Positions 42,211-49,729 of a stretch of DNA of 64,000 nucleotides are shown in pieces (positions within the stretch are counted from its first letter, which is position 1; the number at the start of each line of letters is the position of its first letter). This DNA is from Kitasatospora herbaricolor. Its GTDB lineage: Bacteria; Actinomycetota; Actinomycetes; Streptomycetales; Streptomycetaceae. The position numbers were made by a program, and so were the translations under genes. Below the pieces are notes generated by a model that ran no database searches, was not told the DNA's origin, and saw nothing but the letters and a program-made list of their open reading frames with translations. The stretch is taken from positions 7,277,501 through 7,341,500 of the forward strand of contig NZ_JAUSVA010000002.1 of the NCBI RefSeq assembly GCF_030813695.1. Reading direction: 5' to 3'.

Positions 42211-43170
42211 GTGCTGCACCTGCGACTGATCGTGCCCGCCGACCTGCGCGAGACCGTGCGCGATCTGCTCGACGGCTCGGTCGGCGTGACCCACCTGATC
42301 ACGCTGCCCGACGCGGCCGTCCGGCCCGCGGGTGACGTGGTGCTGTGCGACGTGGCCCGCGAGGCCGCCGACGAGGTGCTCGGGGCGCTCCGCGCGACCG
42401 GGATCACCGAGCGCGGCGCCATCGGCGTCGAGCAGGTCGAGCTGACCCTCTCGGCCGCCGCCGACGAGGCCGAGCGGCTGGCACCGGGGGAGGGCGCCGA
42501 CGCCCTGGTCTGGGAGGAGGTCTCCGAGATCACCCATGAGGAGTCCACCCTCACCGGCGTCTACCTGGCCTTTCTGGCCGTCGCCACCATGCTGGCCGCC
42601 TGCGGCGCGGTGCTGGACAGCGCGATCCTGGTGGTCGGCGCGATGGCCGTCGGGCCCGAGTTCGGCCCGCTGGCCGGACTCTGCGTCGCGCTCGTCCAGC
42701 GGCGGGCCCGGCCCGCCCTGCGCTCGCTCCTGGCGCTGGTGGTGGGGTTCGCGGTGGCGATGGCCCTGACCGCCGGTTTCACGCTGCTGATGGACGCCCT
42801 CGGCCTGTTCAGTCACGAGGCCTTCGAGGCCGCGCGGCCCAACACCTCCTTCATCTGGAAGCCGGACGCGACGTCCTTCGTGGTGGCCTTCCTGGCCGGC
42901 ATCGCCGGCCTGCTCTCACTGACCTCGGCCAAGGCCGGGATGCTGGTCGGCGTCGCCATCTCGGTGACCACGGTGCCCGCGGCCGCCAACGCCGCCGTCG
43001 CGCTCGCCTACGACGATCTGGGGCAGTTCTGGGGTTCGAGCACCCAGCTGGCCCTCAACACGGCCGGCATCCTGCTGGCGGGGATGCTGACCCTGACGGT
43101 CCAGCGGGGCGCCTGGTGGCTGACCCGGCGTCGGGGCGGCGCGGCCGTGCGGCCCGGCGCCGGCGGCTGA
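42211..43170 (+). CDS. DUF389-family membrane protein
   Basis: 319 residues. A soluble N-terminal domain of about 110 residues (LHLRLIVPADLRETVRDLL) is followed by five to six membrane helices. Conserved DUF389 features are DSAILVVGAMAVGPEFGPL and the late GMLVGVAISVTTVPAAANAA. The transport or signalling role of DUF389 proteins is not known. The GTG at 42211 is preferred because GGAG lies just upstream and the protein then begins with the conserved strand. Confidence 0.88.
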   Translation: MLHLRLIVPADLRETVRDLLDGSVGVTHLITLPDAAVRPAGDVVLCDVAREAADEVLGALRATGITERGAIGVEQVELTLSAAADEAERLAPGEGADALVWEEVSEITHEESTLTGVYLAFLAVATMLAACGAVLDSAILVVGAMAVGPEFGPLAGLCVALVQRRARPALRSLLALVVGFAVAMALTAGFTLLMDALGLFSHEAFEAARPNTSFIWKPDATSFVVAFLAGIAGLLSLTSAKAGMLVGVAISVTTVPAAANAAVALAYDDLGQFWGSSTQLALNTAGILLAGMLTLTVQRGAWWLTRRRGGAAVRPGAGG

Positions 43171-43261
43171 ACCACGGCCGGCCGGACGGGGTCGCCGGCC
43201 CCGGTCGTCCCGTCCCGCCGGGGCTGCCGGGGGACGGGGGCCGGCCGGTCGCGGCGGCGGA

Positions 43262-44632
43262 TCAGACGGTGACGCCGTCGCCCTCCGCCGCCGCGACCTG
43301 CGGTCCGGCGGCGACCGCGGGTGCGCCCTGCGAGCCGTGCGCGGCCTGCCCGGACTGCCCAGCCTGCGTGGCCCGGGTGCCCGGCCCGGCCTGGGCGGCC
43401 GCTGCGGCCCCGGTGACCTCGGCGGCCGGCTCCTCGCCGGCCAGCGAGTCCGGGACGACCAGGTCGGCGCCGGCGGGCATCGAGGCGACGGCCCGCCACC
43501 ACAGCTTGAGCGGGGGCGGGTCGGCCGGCTCGAAGGGCTTGCCGGGCCGCGGCACCGCCAGCGTCGCGCCCAGCGCCTCGGCGGCCGCGACGCTGCGCTC
43601 CGGCGGCTCCTCCCAGGGGTGCGGCGCGAGGTTGAAGGTGCACCAGTGGATCGGCAGCATCACCTCGCCGCGGAGGTCCAGGTGCGCCCGGACGCCCTCC
43701 TCCGGCGTCATGTGCACCTCGGGCCAGAAGTCGCTGTAGGCGCCGACCTGCATCATGGTGGCGTCGAAGGGCCCGAGCCGCCGGCCGATCTCGGCGAAGC
43801 CGGGGAAGTAGCCGGTGTCGCCGCTGTGGAACACCCGGTGCCGCGGGCCGGCCACCACCCAGGACGCCCAGAGGAACAGCGGGCTGGTGCGCGGCCCCCG
43901 GCTGCAGTAGTGCCGCGCGGGGGTGGCGGTCAGGGTGAGCCCGGCGACCTCCGCCGACTCCCACCAGTCCAGTTCGACGATCCGCCGGGCCGGGACCCCC
44001 CAGTGCTCCAGGTGCGCGCCGACGCCGAGCGGTACCGCGAACGTGGCGCCGGTGCCGATCAGGCCTCGGACGGTCGCCATGTCCAGGTGGTCGTAGTGGT
44101 CGTGCGAGACCACCACCACGTCGACGGGTCCCAGCTCGGCGAGCGGGATCGGGACGGGGTGCAGCCGCTTGGGCCCGGTCCAGCCGAACGGTGAGCAGCG
44201 CTCGCCCCAGACCGGGTCGAACAGCACCCGCCGGCCGTCCAGCTCGGCCAGCACGGTCGCGTGGCCCAGCCAGGTCAGCCGTAGTCCGGAGGCCGGTGGC
44301 TCGGCCAGCTCGCCCGGCAGCAGCCGGTGCAGCGGCACGGCCGCGGCGGGCATCCGGCGGACCCGGTCGGCGGTCAGCTGGGCGTGGGTGACCTCCAGCG
44401 GTGACCTCTCGTAGACCAGGCGCCGGGTCGGCACCGGATTACGGAACGCACCGTCCACGAACTGGGGTGAGCGGTGGATCCGGGCCAGCCGCTCACCGCG
44501 CGGATCGGCGCCGAAGGCCTCCGTCCGGATCTGGTGCCAGGCGGTGCGCGGCAGCCCGGACAACCGAGGAGGGGAGGAGAACTGCGAGGTCAGACCGGTG
44601 ACGCGGGCGTACCACGGGAGGGAGCTGGGCAC
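43262..44632 (-). CDS. NAPE-PLD/UlaG-like metallo-beta-lactamase-fold hydrolase
   Basis: 456 residues. The metallo-beta-lactamase metal motif is SHDHYDHLD, preceded by LTWLGHATVL and followed by HSGDTGYFPGF and LPIHWCTFNLAPHPWEEP, the pattern of the NAPE-hydrolysing phospholipase D branch. A zinc phosphodiesterase acting on a lipid or nucleotide-like substrate is likely. A low-complexity Ala/Gln/Gly tail of about 60 residues ends the protein. The GTG at 44632 has an excellent site (TTGGAGG, 6 bases upstream). A further upstream start is unlikely. Confidence 0.9.
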   Translation of the reverse strand: MPSSLPWYARVTGLTSQFSSPPRLSGLPRTAWHQIRTEAFGADPRGERLARIHRSPQFVDGAFRNPVPTRRLVYERSPLEVTHAQLTADRVRRMPAAAVPLHRLLPGELAEPPASGLRLTWLGHATVLAELDGRRVLFDPVWGERCSPFGWTGPKRLHPVPIPLAELGPVDVVVVSHDHYDHLDMATVRGLIGTGATFAVPLGVGAHLEHWGVPARRIVELDWWESAEVAGLTLTATPARHYCSRGPRTSPLFLWASWVVAGPRHRVFHSGDTGYFPGFAEIGRRLGPFDATMMQVGAYSDFWPEVHMTPEEGVRAHLDLRGEVMLPIHWCTFNLAPHPWEEPPERSVAAAEALGATLAVPRPGKPFEPADPPPLKLWWRAVASMPAGADLVVPDSLAGEEPAAEVTGAAAAAQAGPGTRATQAGQSGQAAHGSQGAPAVAAGPQVAAAEGDGVTV

Positions 44633-44909
44633 GGTACCTCCAAGGACGGGAGCATCCGGGCCGCACCGGCGGGGTTGCCGTCGTACGGCCGTCGTACGAG
44701 CGTCTATTGCCCAACTGTTGCGGTTCGAATACCGGCATGCCGAGGGCCGCACGACAGCGACGCGGGAGCCCTTGCCGTACGACAACCATCTCGTCGGACC
44801 ATACCGGCCGGGGGCGGCCCCGACCCGGTGGAACCGCCCGCGGGACGCCGTTCGGCGTACCGCCCGCCGGGGCCGGACGGGCCGGGCCCCGCGGCGGTGC
44901 CCCGGCTCC

Positions 44910-44930
44910 CCGAGGCGGCAGGGGCCTCGG
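44910..44930 (-). terminator. Possible terminator after the MaoC gene
   Basis: CCGAGGC (44910-44916) pairs with GCCTCGG (44924-44930) over a 7-base loop, about 25 bp after the stop on the minus strand. Confidence 0.45.
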
Positions 44931-44951
44931 AGGCCTCGGAGGCCTCGGAGG
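44925..44951. repeat. 9-bp tandem repeat (CCTCGGAGG), 3 copies
   Basis: Copies at 44925, 44934 and 44943, immediately after the MaoC stop. The first copy overlaps the hairpin arm. Confidence 0.85.
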
Positions 44952-44953
44952 TG

Positions 44954-45406
44954 TCAGAGGTAGAAGCGGGTGATGGTCTCCGCGACGCAGTGCGGCTTGG
45001 CGCTCTCCTCGCTGACGACGGTGAACCGCACCACCGCCTGCACCCCGCCCGGCACCTCGGTGGCGGAGACCAGCTCGGCCGTCGCCCGCAGCGCCGTGCC
45101 GACCGGGACGGGCGCCGGGAACCGGACCTTCTCCGAGCCGTAGTTCAGCGCCATCCGGACGCCCTCGACGCCGTAGCACTCCTTGGCCAGCACCGGGATC
45201 AGCGAGAGCGTCAGGTAGCCGTGCGCGATGGTCGAGCCGAACGGGCTCTCCTTGGCGCGCGCCGGGTCGACGTGGATCCACTGGTGGTCGCCGGTGGCCT
45301 CCGCGAACAGGTCGATCCTGGCCTGGTCGACGGTGTGCCACTCGCTGGTGCCCAGCACGGTGCCGACGGCCGCGGTCAGGTCGGCGAGGGAGGCGAAGAT
45401 CGTCAA
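44954..45406 (-). CDS. MaoC-family (R)-specific enoyl-CoA hydratase-like protein
   Basis: 150 residues of single hot-dog fold. The hydratase motif with catalytic Asp/His is FAEATGDHQWIHVDPARA (about 34-51), followed by STIAHGYLTLSL. Such enzymes add water to trans-2-enoyl-CoA to give (R)-3-hydroxyacyl-CoA. GGAG lies about 10 bases before the ATG. A PPOX-fold gene lies 180 bp upstream on the same strand, with no evident functional link. Confidence 0.92.
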   Translation of the reverse strand: MTIFASLADLTAAVGTVLGTSEWHTVDQARIDLFAEATGDHQWIHVDPARAKESPFGSTIAHGYLTLSLIPVLAKECYGVEGVRMALNYGSEKVRFPAPVPVGTALRATAELVSATEVPGGVQAVVRFTVVSEESAKPHCVAETITRFYL

Positions 45407-45585
45407 GGTGCGCTCCAGGGGGCGGGGATGCTCCGGGGTGGTGGGGCGGCCCGGGGTGCGCGGGACGCGGGCCGCCGGTGCCTCCGCAGAGTATGCCTAC
45501 TCACCGGTCACCTGTCAGCGGCACTCCCCGCGGCCGGTCCGCCGGGCCCCGGCGCTCCCGCCCCGGCCCTCGGCCGCCCGGTTGC

Positions 45586-46026
45586 TCAGCTCTTCTGCAG
45601 CGAACGGCCGAGCGGCAGCTGCCGCTCGCCGCTGACCAGCTCCGGGAGGATCAGCACGAACATCGGCTCGGCGGCCCCGGCGCAGTCCTCCCAGGGGCGC
45701 GGGCCGGTCCGCAGCAGCCGCTCGTGCAGCGCCGGGTCGGACACCACCTGGGCCCGTCCGTGCACCAGGACGCTCCACCCCGTCCGGGTGGCGGCGTCCA
45801 GGACGTCGGCCTGGAAGGCGGCCACGGTGTCGTCCAGGGCCCGCCGGACGGTCACGCCCTGCCGCAGGGCCAGCACCAGCGGGCCGTCCGCCGTGACCTC
45901 GAACGCCACCGGCAGCACGGCGGGCAGCGCGTGGGCGGTGTACACCACCCGCCCGACGGGCACGGTGCCGAGCAGGTGGAGGCACTCCTCCTCGCTCAGC
46001 GACTCCACACGGTTGTCACGGTCCAT
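45586..46026 (-). CDS. Pyridoxamine 5'-phosphate oxidase-fold flavin protein
   Basis: 146 residues of split-barrel fold. LSEEECLHLLGTVPVGRVVY opens it, and LPVAFEV and GWSVLVHGRAQVV are typical of the PNPOx-like_2 group. Such proteins bind FMN, F420 or heme and reduce or sense small molecules. In actinobacteria many are F420-linked; the sequence alone does not decide. GGAGGGG lies upstream of the ATG. Confidence 0.88.
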   Translation of the reverse strand: MDRDNRVESLSEEECLHLLGTVPVGRVVYTAHALPAVLPVAFEVTADGPLVLALRQGVTVRRALDDTVAAFQADVLDAATRTGWSVLVHGRAQVVSDPALHERLLRTGPRPWEDCAGAAEPMFVLILPELVSGERQLPLGRSLQKS

Positions 46027-46251
46027 GTGGTGAATGGTCCCCCTCCGGGCGGCCGCGCCATAGGGCCCATGGTCCCGGACCGCCGGGACGGACGGCCGGG
46101 CCGGGCCGGCGGGGCGGTCCGGACGGGCGGCCCCGGCGGCGGCGCCGCGCCCGCCGGCCGAAAGGCGCCCGGGAGCGATTAGGGGTCGGATTCCGGACGC
46201 CGTCCTTCCGGCGGCCCCCGCGGCGGTAGCTTGGCGGCGGTACGGGGCGTT

Positions 46252-46266
46252 CCGTACGCGGTACGG
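46252..46266. promoter_or_regulatory. Palindrome CCGTACGCGGTACGG upstream of the Tad-side gene
   Basis: Six-base arms CCGTAC/GTACGG. It lies inside a run with GGTACGG also at 46239 and 46280, about 50 bp before the ATG at 46313. It is a candidate regulatory site at the left border of the Tad region. Confidence 0.4.
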
Positions 46267-46312
46267 CGCAGCGGTCCCTGGTACGGCGGGGCCGGCAAGG
46301 AGGGGTGCGCGG

Positions 46313-47161
46313 ATGGTCGGTGGAGTCGATCTGGTCGTGATCGGGGCGGACGGGGGGCCGGAGCGCAGCTACGGCGGCTCGGCCATGGCGGCGCAGGGGG
46401 CGCGGCTGCTGGCCGAGGTGCTGCCCGGGATGTGCTTCGACGCCGGGGCCGCGGGCTGCCGGGTCACCCTGCTGGAGCCGGAGGCGGACGCCAACCGGAT
46501 GCTGACCGCCCTGCGCGAGGCGGCGGGGCGCGGCGGGCGCTGGCTGGTGGTCTGCCTGATCGGCCAGCTGGTGACCGACCCGAAGGGCCGCCGGCTGGCC
46601 CTGGTGACGGGCGGCAGTACGCCCGACAACGCCTACCGGCGCGGGCTGGCCTGGGACTGGGTGGTCAGCGCGATGGTCCACGGCGACCAGGAGGAGACCT
46701 TGCTGCTGGTCGACGCGGTCACCGACCGGGACACCTGGACGGCACTCGAACGCGGGGGCGGCGAGGACGGGGTGGGAGAGCTGCTCAGCTACTCCCGGGT
46801 GCCCTTGTGGGGCCGGGTCGCACGGCACTCGGGCGGCAGACGCGGCCGGACGGACGTCCTGCCGGGCGGCGAGGGCTCGTTCAGCCGCTCGCTGGTCCGG
46901 GTGCTGGAGCACGGGGTGCCGGGCGGGCCGGCCGCGGTCGGCCCGCTGGAGCTGCAGCCGGCCGTCCTCGCGCAGGTGGAGCAGGCGGAGGCGGCGGCCG
47001 GCCCGGCCGCCGCCCGGGTGCTCGTACCGCCGCAGGGCGGAAGGTTGTTGATGCGCAATCGGGCGGCGGTGCGGGGCGCATTGGCCGGATTGTCGCTTTC
47101 CGAAGAACTGTTGGCCGTTCTGTGGCGAGAAAATGCCCCGACGGATCCGCCGTCCGCGTAA
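46313..47161 (+). CDS. Unknown protein, caspase-like (inactive) fold suspected; paralogue of the gene at 62392
   Basis: 282 residues, no signal peptide or membrane segment. Order: LVVIGADGG strand, RLLAEVLPG helix, LREAAGRGGRWLVVCLIGQL, LALVTGGSTP, GLAWDWVVSAM, TLLLVDAVTDRDTW, then VPLWGRVA, SFSRSLVRVLEHGVPGG and LLMRNRAAV. This strand/helix order is like a caspase-type domain, but the usual HG and DxC catalytic spots read IGQL and DAVT, so it would be inactive. It aligns by eye over about 200 residues with the product of the gene at 62392. AAGGAGG precedes the ATG. Its role in the Tad locus is unknown. Confidence 0.8.
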   Translation: MVGGVDLVVIGADGGPERSYGGSAMAAQGARLLAEVLPGMCFDAGAAGCRVTLLEPEADANRMLTALREAAGRGGRWLVVCLIGQLVTDPKGRRLALVTGGSTPDNAYRRGLAWDWVVSAMVHGDQEETLLLVDAVTDRDTWTALERGGGEDGVGELLSYSRVPLWGRVARHSGGRRGRTDVLPGGEGSFSRSLVRVLEHGVPGGPAAVGPLELQPAVLAQVEQAEAAAGPAAARVLVPPQGGRLLMRNRAAVRGALAGLSLSEELLAVLWRENAPTDPPSA

Positions 47162-47300
47162 GGTCAGGGGGCCCGAGGTGTTGCCGAGATGGGCCGGTTT
47201 GGCGAAGAATCGATGCTCTGGCGGCAGACACGGCGGGGACAGCGGATTTTTATCGGCGGCCAGTGACCACGGACGGGGTCGGTCGCGACGAGGTGGGGCG

Positions 47301-47924
47301 ATGCGGCAGCGCGGAAATGTGTTGCGTCCTGGGGCGGTTGGGGTTGGTGGGGCGGTATTGGTGATGCTGCTGAGCTCCTGTGGGGCCAGTGGTGGAGCCG
47401 GTTCTGCTGATCGGCTCGGGACTTCCGCACCCAGTGTTGCGGCAGTGACTCCGGTAACACCTTCGGGTGGTTCCGGCACGGACGGGATCGCGCCGACCGA
47501 GGGCCCGGAAGGAGCCATCGGCCGGGCCGCCCTGAGGACGTATCAGGACTGGTGGGCCGCGCAGACGGACGCCTTCGGCCGGTCCGATTCCGACGCTTCC
47601 CAGCTTCAGGCCTACTCGAGCGGGAAGGCCCTCACCGAAGCGGTCGCCAACCTCCACCAGTTGCACGAGGCGAAGTTGGTGATGATCGGAAGTCCACGCA
47701 ATTCCCCGGTGGTGAAGGTCATTGATCTGAAGGCGGATCCGCAGACCGCCGTCGTCGAGGACTGCCTGGATGTGACCGACTGGCATCAGGCGGATGCCAC
47801 CACCCGTGCGACAAAGGATCCACAGAAGCGCCTGACGCGGTACATCGCGACCGTTTCCCTGCGCAAGTCCGATGCACGCTGGCTGATCGTCGAGTTCAAA
47901 CGCGAGGTGGACCGAACGTGCTGA
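47301..47924 (+). CDS. Putative lipoprotein at the head of the Tad locus
   Basis: 207 residues. Lipobox LSSC (Cys at about 27) follows a short hydrophobic core. A Ser/Gly/Thr linker leads to a domain of about 130 residues with ALRTYQDWWAAQTDAFG and VVEDCLDVTDWH, resembling the SnoaL/NTF2-like helix-sheet order of many actinobacterial lipoproteins. Base composition is lower in G+C than its neighbours. The ATG is chosen for GAGGTGGG just upstream. Its stop overlaps the next GTG by seven bases, so it is the first gene of the coupled string. Confidence 0.8.
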   Translation: MRQRGNVLRPGAVGVGGAVLVMLLSSCGASGGAGSADRLGTSAPSVAAVTPVTPSGGSGTDGIAPTEGPEGAIGRAALRTYQDWWAAQTDAFGRSDSDASQLQAYSSGKALTEAVANLHQLHEAKLVMIGSPRNSPVVKVIDLKADPQTAVVEDCLDVTDWHQADATTRATKDPQKRLTRYIATVSLRKSDARWLIVEFKREVDRTC

Positions 47925-48853
47925 AGTCTATTGGGCGATTGACGATTCGGGTGATGCTGGCGGCCGGGCTGCTGCTCACCCCCGCGGGCCCCGCCTGGGC
48001 GGAGGGCCCGGACGGTGATGTGCACCAGTGCGAGGTGACCACCATCTGCACCGATGTGCACGAACCGGGGACGACACCGACACCGGGAACCACCGGAGGC
48101 ACCGGTACGAACAACGGCGGCGGCGTCCAGACCTGCACCTGGAACGGCCAGCAGTGGCCGTGCTGGGACAACGACCTGGGCTGGTTCGACAGTTCGAACG
48201 GCTGCTACTACCACCGCTCCAGCCCGCAGCCGCCCGCCGGCAGCAAGGACTGGGCCGGCCACGACCCGGCGGACGGCGCCGTCTACGAGGTCAACTGCCG
48301 GCAGACCGCCGGCGGTCTGCTGCCGCAGGACCCGGTCTTCCTCGCCCAGGCCCCCGGCGGCCCGCCGCCGGACAACCCGGCCACCCTCGCCAAGGACGCC
48401 CGCGACCGGATCGTCTTCACCGCCCCGCAGCCGCACATCGCCCCGGCCGAGAAGGCCCTGGTCGGCCTGCCGGTCTGGCTCTGGTACGACTGGAGCGGCG
48501 CGGCGAAGCCGCCGCAGCCCGTGACGGTGAAGGGCAACTACATCTCGGTCACCGCCACGCCCTCGGTCCGCAAGGTGATCTGGGACCTCGGCGACGGTCA
48601 CACCGTGGAGTGCAAGGGACCGGGCACGCCGTACCCGCCCGGCGCCACCGGGCCGTCCCCCGACTGCCCCTACGTCTTCACGGCCAGCTCCGCGCTCAGG
48701 GCCAACGGCTCGTTCTCGGTGACGGTCACGGTGGTGTGGCAGACCGACTCGGTGATCGTCGGCGCGGGCACGAAGGTCGGGCAGCCGATCCTGCTGTCGA
48801 CCACCAGCGCGCCGTTCGAACTGAAGGTCGGCGAGGTCCAGGTCCTGAACTGA
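47918..48853 (+). CDS. Secreted PKD-like protein of the Tad locus, unknown function
   Basis: 311 residues. A signal peptide (cleavage after PAWA) leads into a Cys- and Trp-rich segment (CTWNGQQWPCWDNDLGW, about 71-87). A beta-rich domain with VIWDLGDGHTVECKGPG and the ending SFSVTVTVVWQTDS follows, a PKD-like pattern. Five to six cysteines suggest disulfides outside the cell. The GTG start overlaps the lipoprotein stop. It may be a surface adhesin or minor component assembled with the pilus (inference from position). Confidence 0.8.
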   Translation: MLKSIGRLTIRVMLAAGLLLTPAGPAWAEGPDGDVHQCEVTTICTDVHEPGTTPTPGTTGGTGTNNGGGVQTCTWNGQQWPCWDNDLGWFDSSNGCYYHRSSPQPPAGSKDWAGHDPADGAVYEVNCRQTAGGLLPQDPVFLAQAPGGPPPDNPATLAKDARDRIVFTAPQPHIAPAEKALVGLPVWLWYDWSGAAKPPQPVTVKGNYISVTATPSVRKVIWDLGDGHTVECKGPGTPYPPGATGPSPDCPYVFTASSALRANGSFSVTVTVVWQTDSVIVGAGTKVGQPILLSTTSAPFELKVGEVQVLN

Positions 48854-48910
48854 CCGCCGCCGCCCACCCCTCCCGTACCAGTACCGACCCGCACGAAAGG
48901 CCGAAACCCG

Positions 48911-49729
48911 GTGGAGAACCGAACCTATCCGACGCCGGGTACCGGCACGGCCACGCTCGTGCCGGAGCCCGCCCGCGGCACCCCGCACACCCCGCCCCGC
49001 ACCCTGCGGGCCCGGCGGCGCCGGCCGGCCGTGCTGGCCATGGCGGTGGCCCTGATCGCGGCCGGCGGGCTGGGCGGCGCGGTGCTCTACAACAGCACCG
49101 GTCAGCGGATCGCCGTGCTGGCACTTGCCCATGACGTCCCGTTCGGCCAGGTGCTGACGGCGAACGACCTGGTGGTGGCCAGGATCGCCGGCGACCCCGC
49201 GATCAAGCCGTTGTCCGCCGCCGACCAGGCGCGGGTCGTCGGGATGCGCGCCGCCACCGACCTCAAGCAGGGCGCGCTGCTGGTCAAGGCGGACATCGCG
49301 CAGGGCCTCACCCTGCAGCCGGGCCAGCTGGTCGTCGGCATCGCGGCCAAGCGCACCCAGTTGCCGGCCACCAAGCTGCAGCCGGGGGTGGCGGTGATCG
49401 TCGTCTCCACCCCCGACCCGGGCTCCGGTCAGGGCGGCGGAACCACCCGGACACCGGAGGCGCTGGCGGCCGTGGTCACGGCCGTCGGCAAGGCCGACAC
49501 GGACGGCAGCCAGGTGATCGACGTGGCGGTCGCCGCGGCCGAGGGCGTGCGGCTGGCGGCCTGGGTGGCGAGCACCAAGTTCCAGGTGGTGCTGGCCCCG
49601 CGCGGCGAGGCCCCGGCCGCCGCACCGTCCGGGGCGGCACCGTCCGCCCCCGCCACCGGCGGCGCACCGGCCACCGGTGCCTCCGGGCCCGCGCCGTCGG
49701 GGAGCGCGACGCAGAGGAGCGGCACCTGA
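48911..49729 (+). CDS. cpaB: SAF-domain protein, CpaB/RcpC-like pilus assembly factor
   Basis: 272 residues. One N-terminal membrane helix (about 45-62) precedes an SAF domain with AHDVPFGQVLTANDLVVARIAGD and the repeat-like LKQGALLVKADI. An RcpC-like region (QLVVGIAAKRTQLPATKLQPG) and an Ala/Pro/Gly tail follow. CpaB proteins sit on the outer face and organise the Tad machine. The GTG start has GAAAGG 11 bases upstream. The TGATG overlap couples it to the CpaE-like gene. Confidence 0.88.
   Translation: MENRTYPTPGTGTATLVPEPARGTPHTPPRTLRARRRRPAVLAMAVALIAAGGLGGAVLYNSTGQRIAVLALAHDVPFGQVLTANDLVVARIAGDPAIKPLSAADQARVVGMRAATDLKQGALLVKADIAQGLTLQPGQLVVGIAAKRTQLPATKLQPGVAVIVVSTPDPGSGQGGGTTRTPEALAAVVTAVGKADTDGSQVIDVAVAAAEGVRLAAWVASTKFQVVLAPRGEAPAAAPSGAAPSAPATGGAPATGASGPAPSGSATQRSGT

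Larger units (their letters stand above)
44633..44953. other. 321-bp gap upstream of the NAPE-PLD-like gene
   Basis: On the minus strand, a possible promoter TTCGAA-N17-TAGACG occurs at about 44703-44731, 70-100 bp before the GTG. The far end holds a hairpin and a 9-bp repeat downstream of the MaoC gene. No gene is evident. Confidence 0.45.

Noticed and set aside
46313-47161. An active caspase/metacaspase
   Set aside because: The catalytic His and Cys positions are not present in either of the two related proteins, so only a fold resemblance is proposed.
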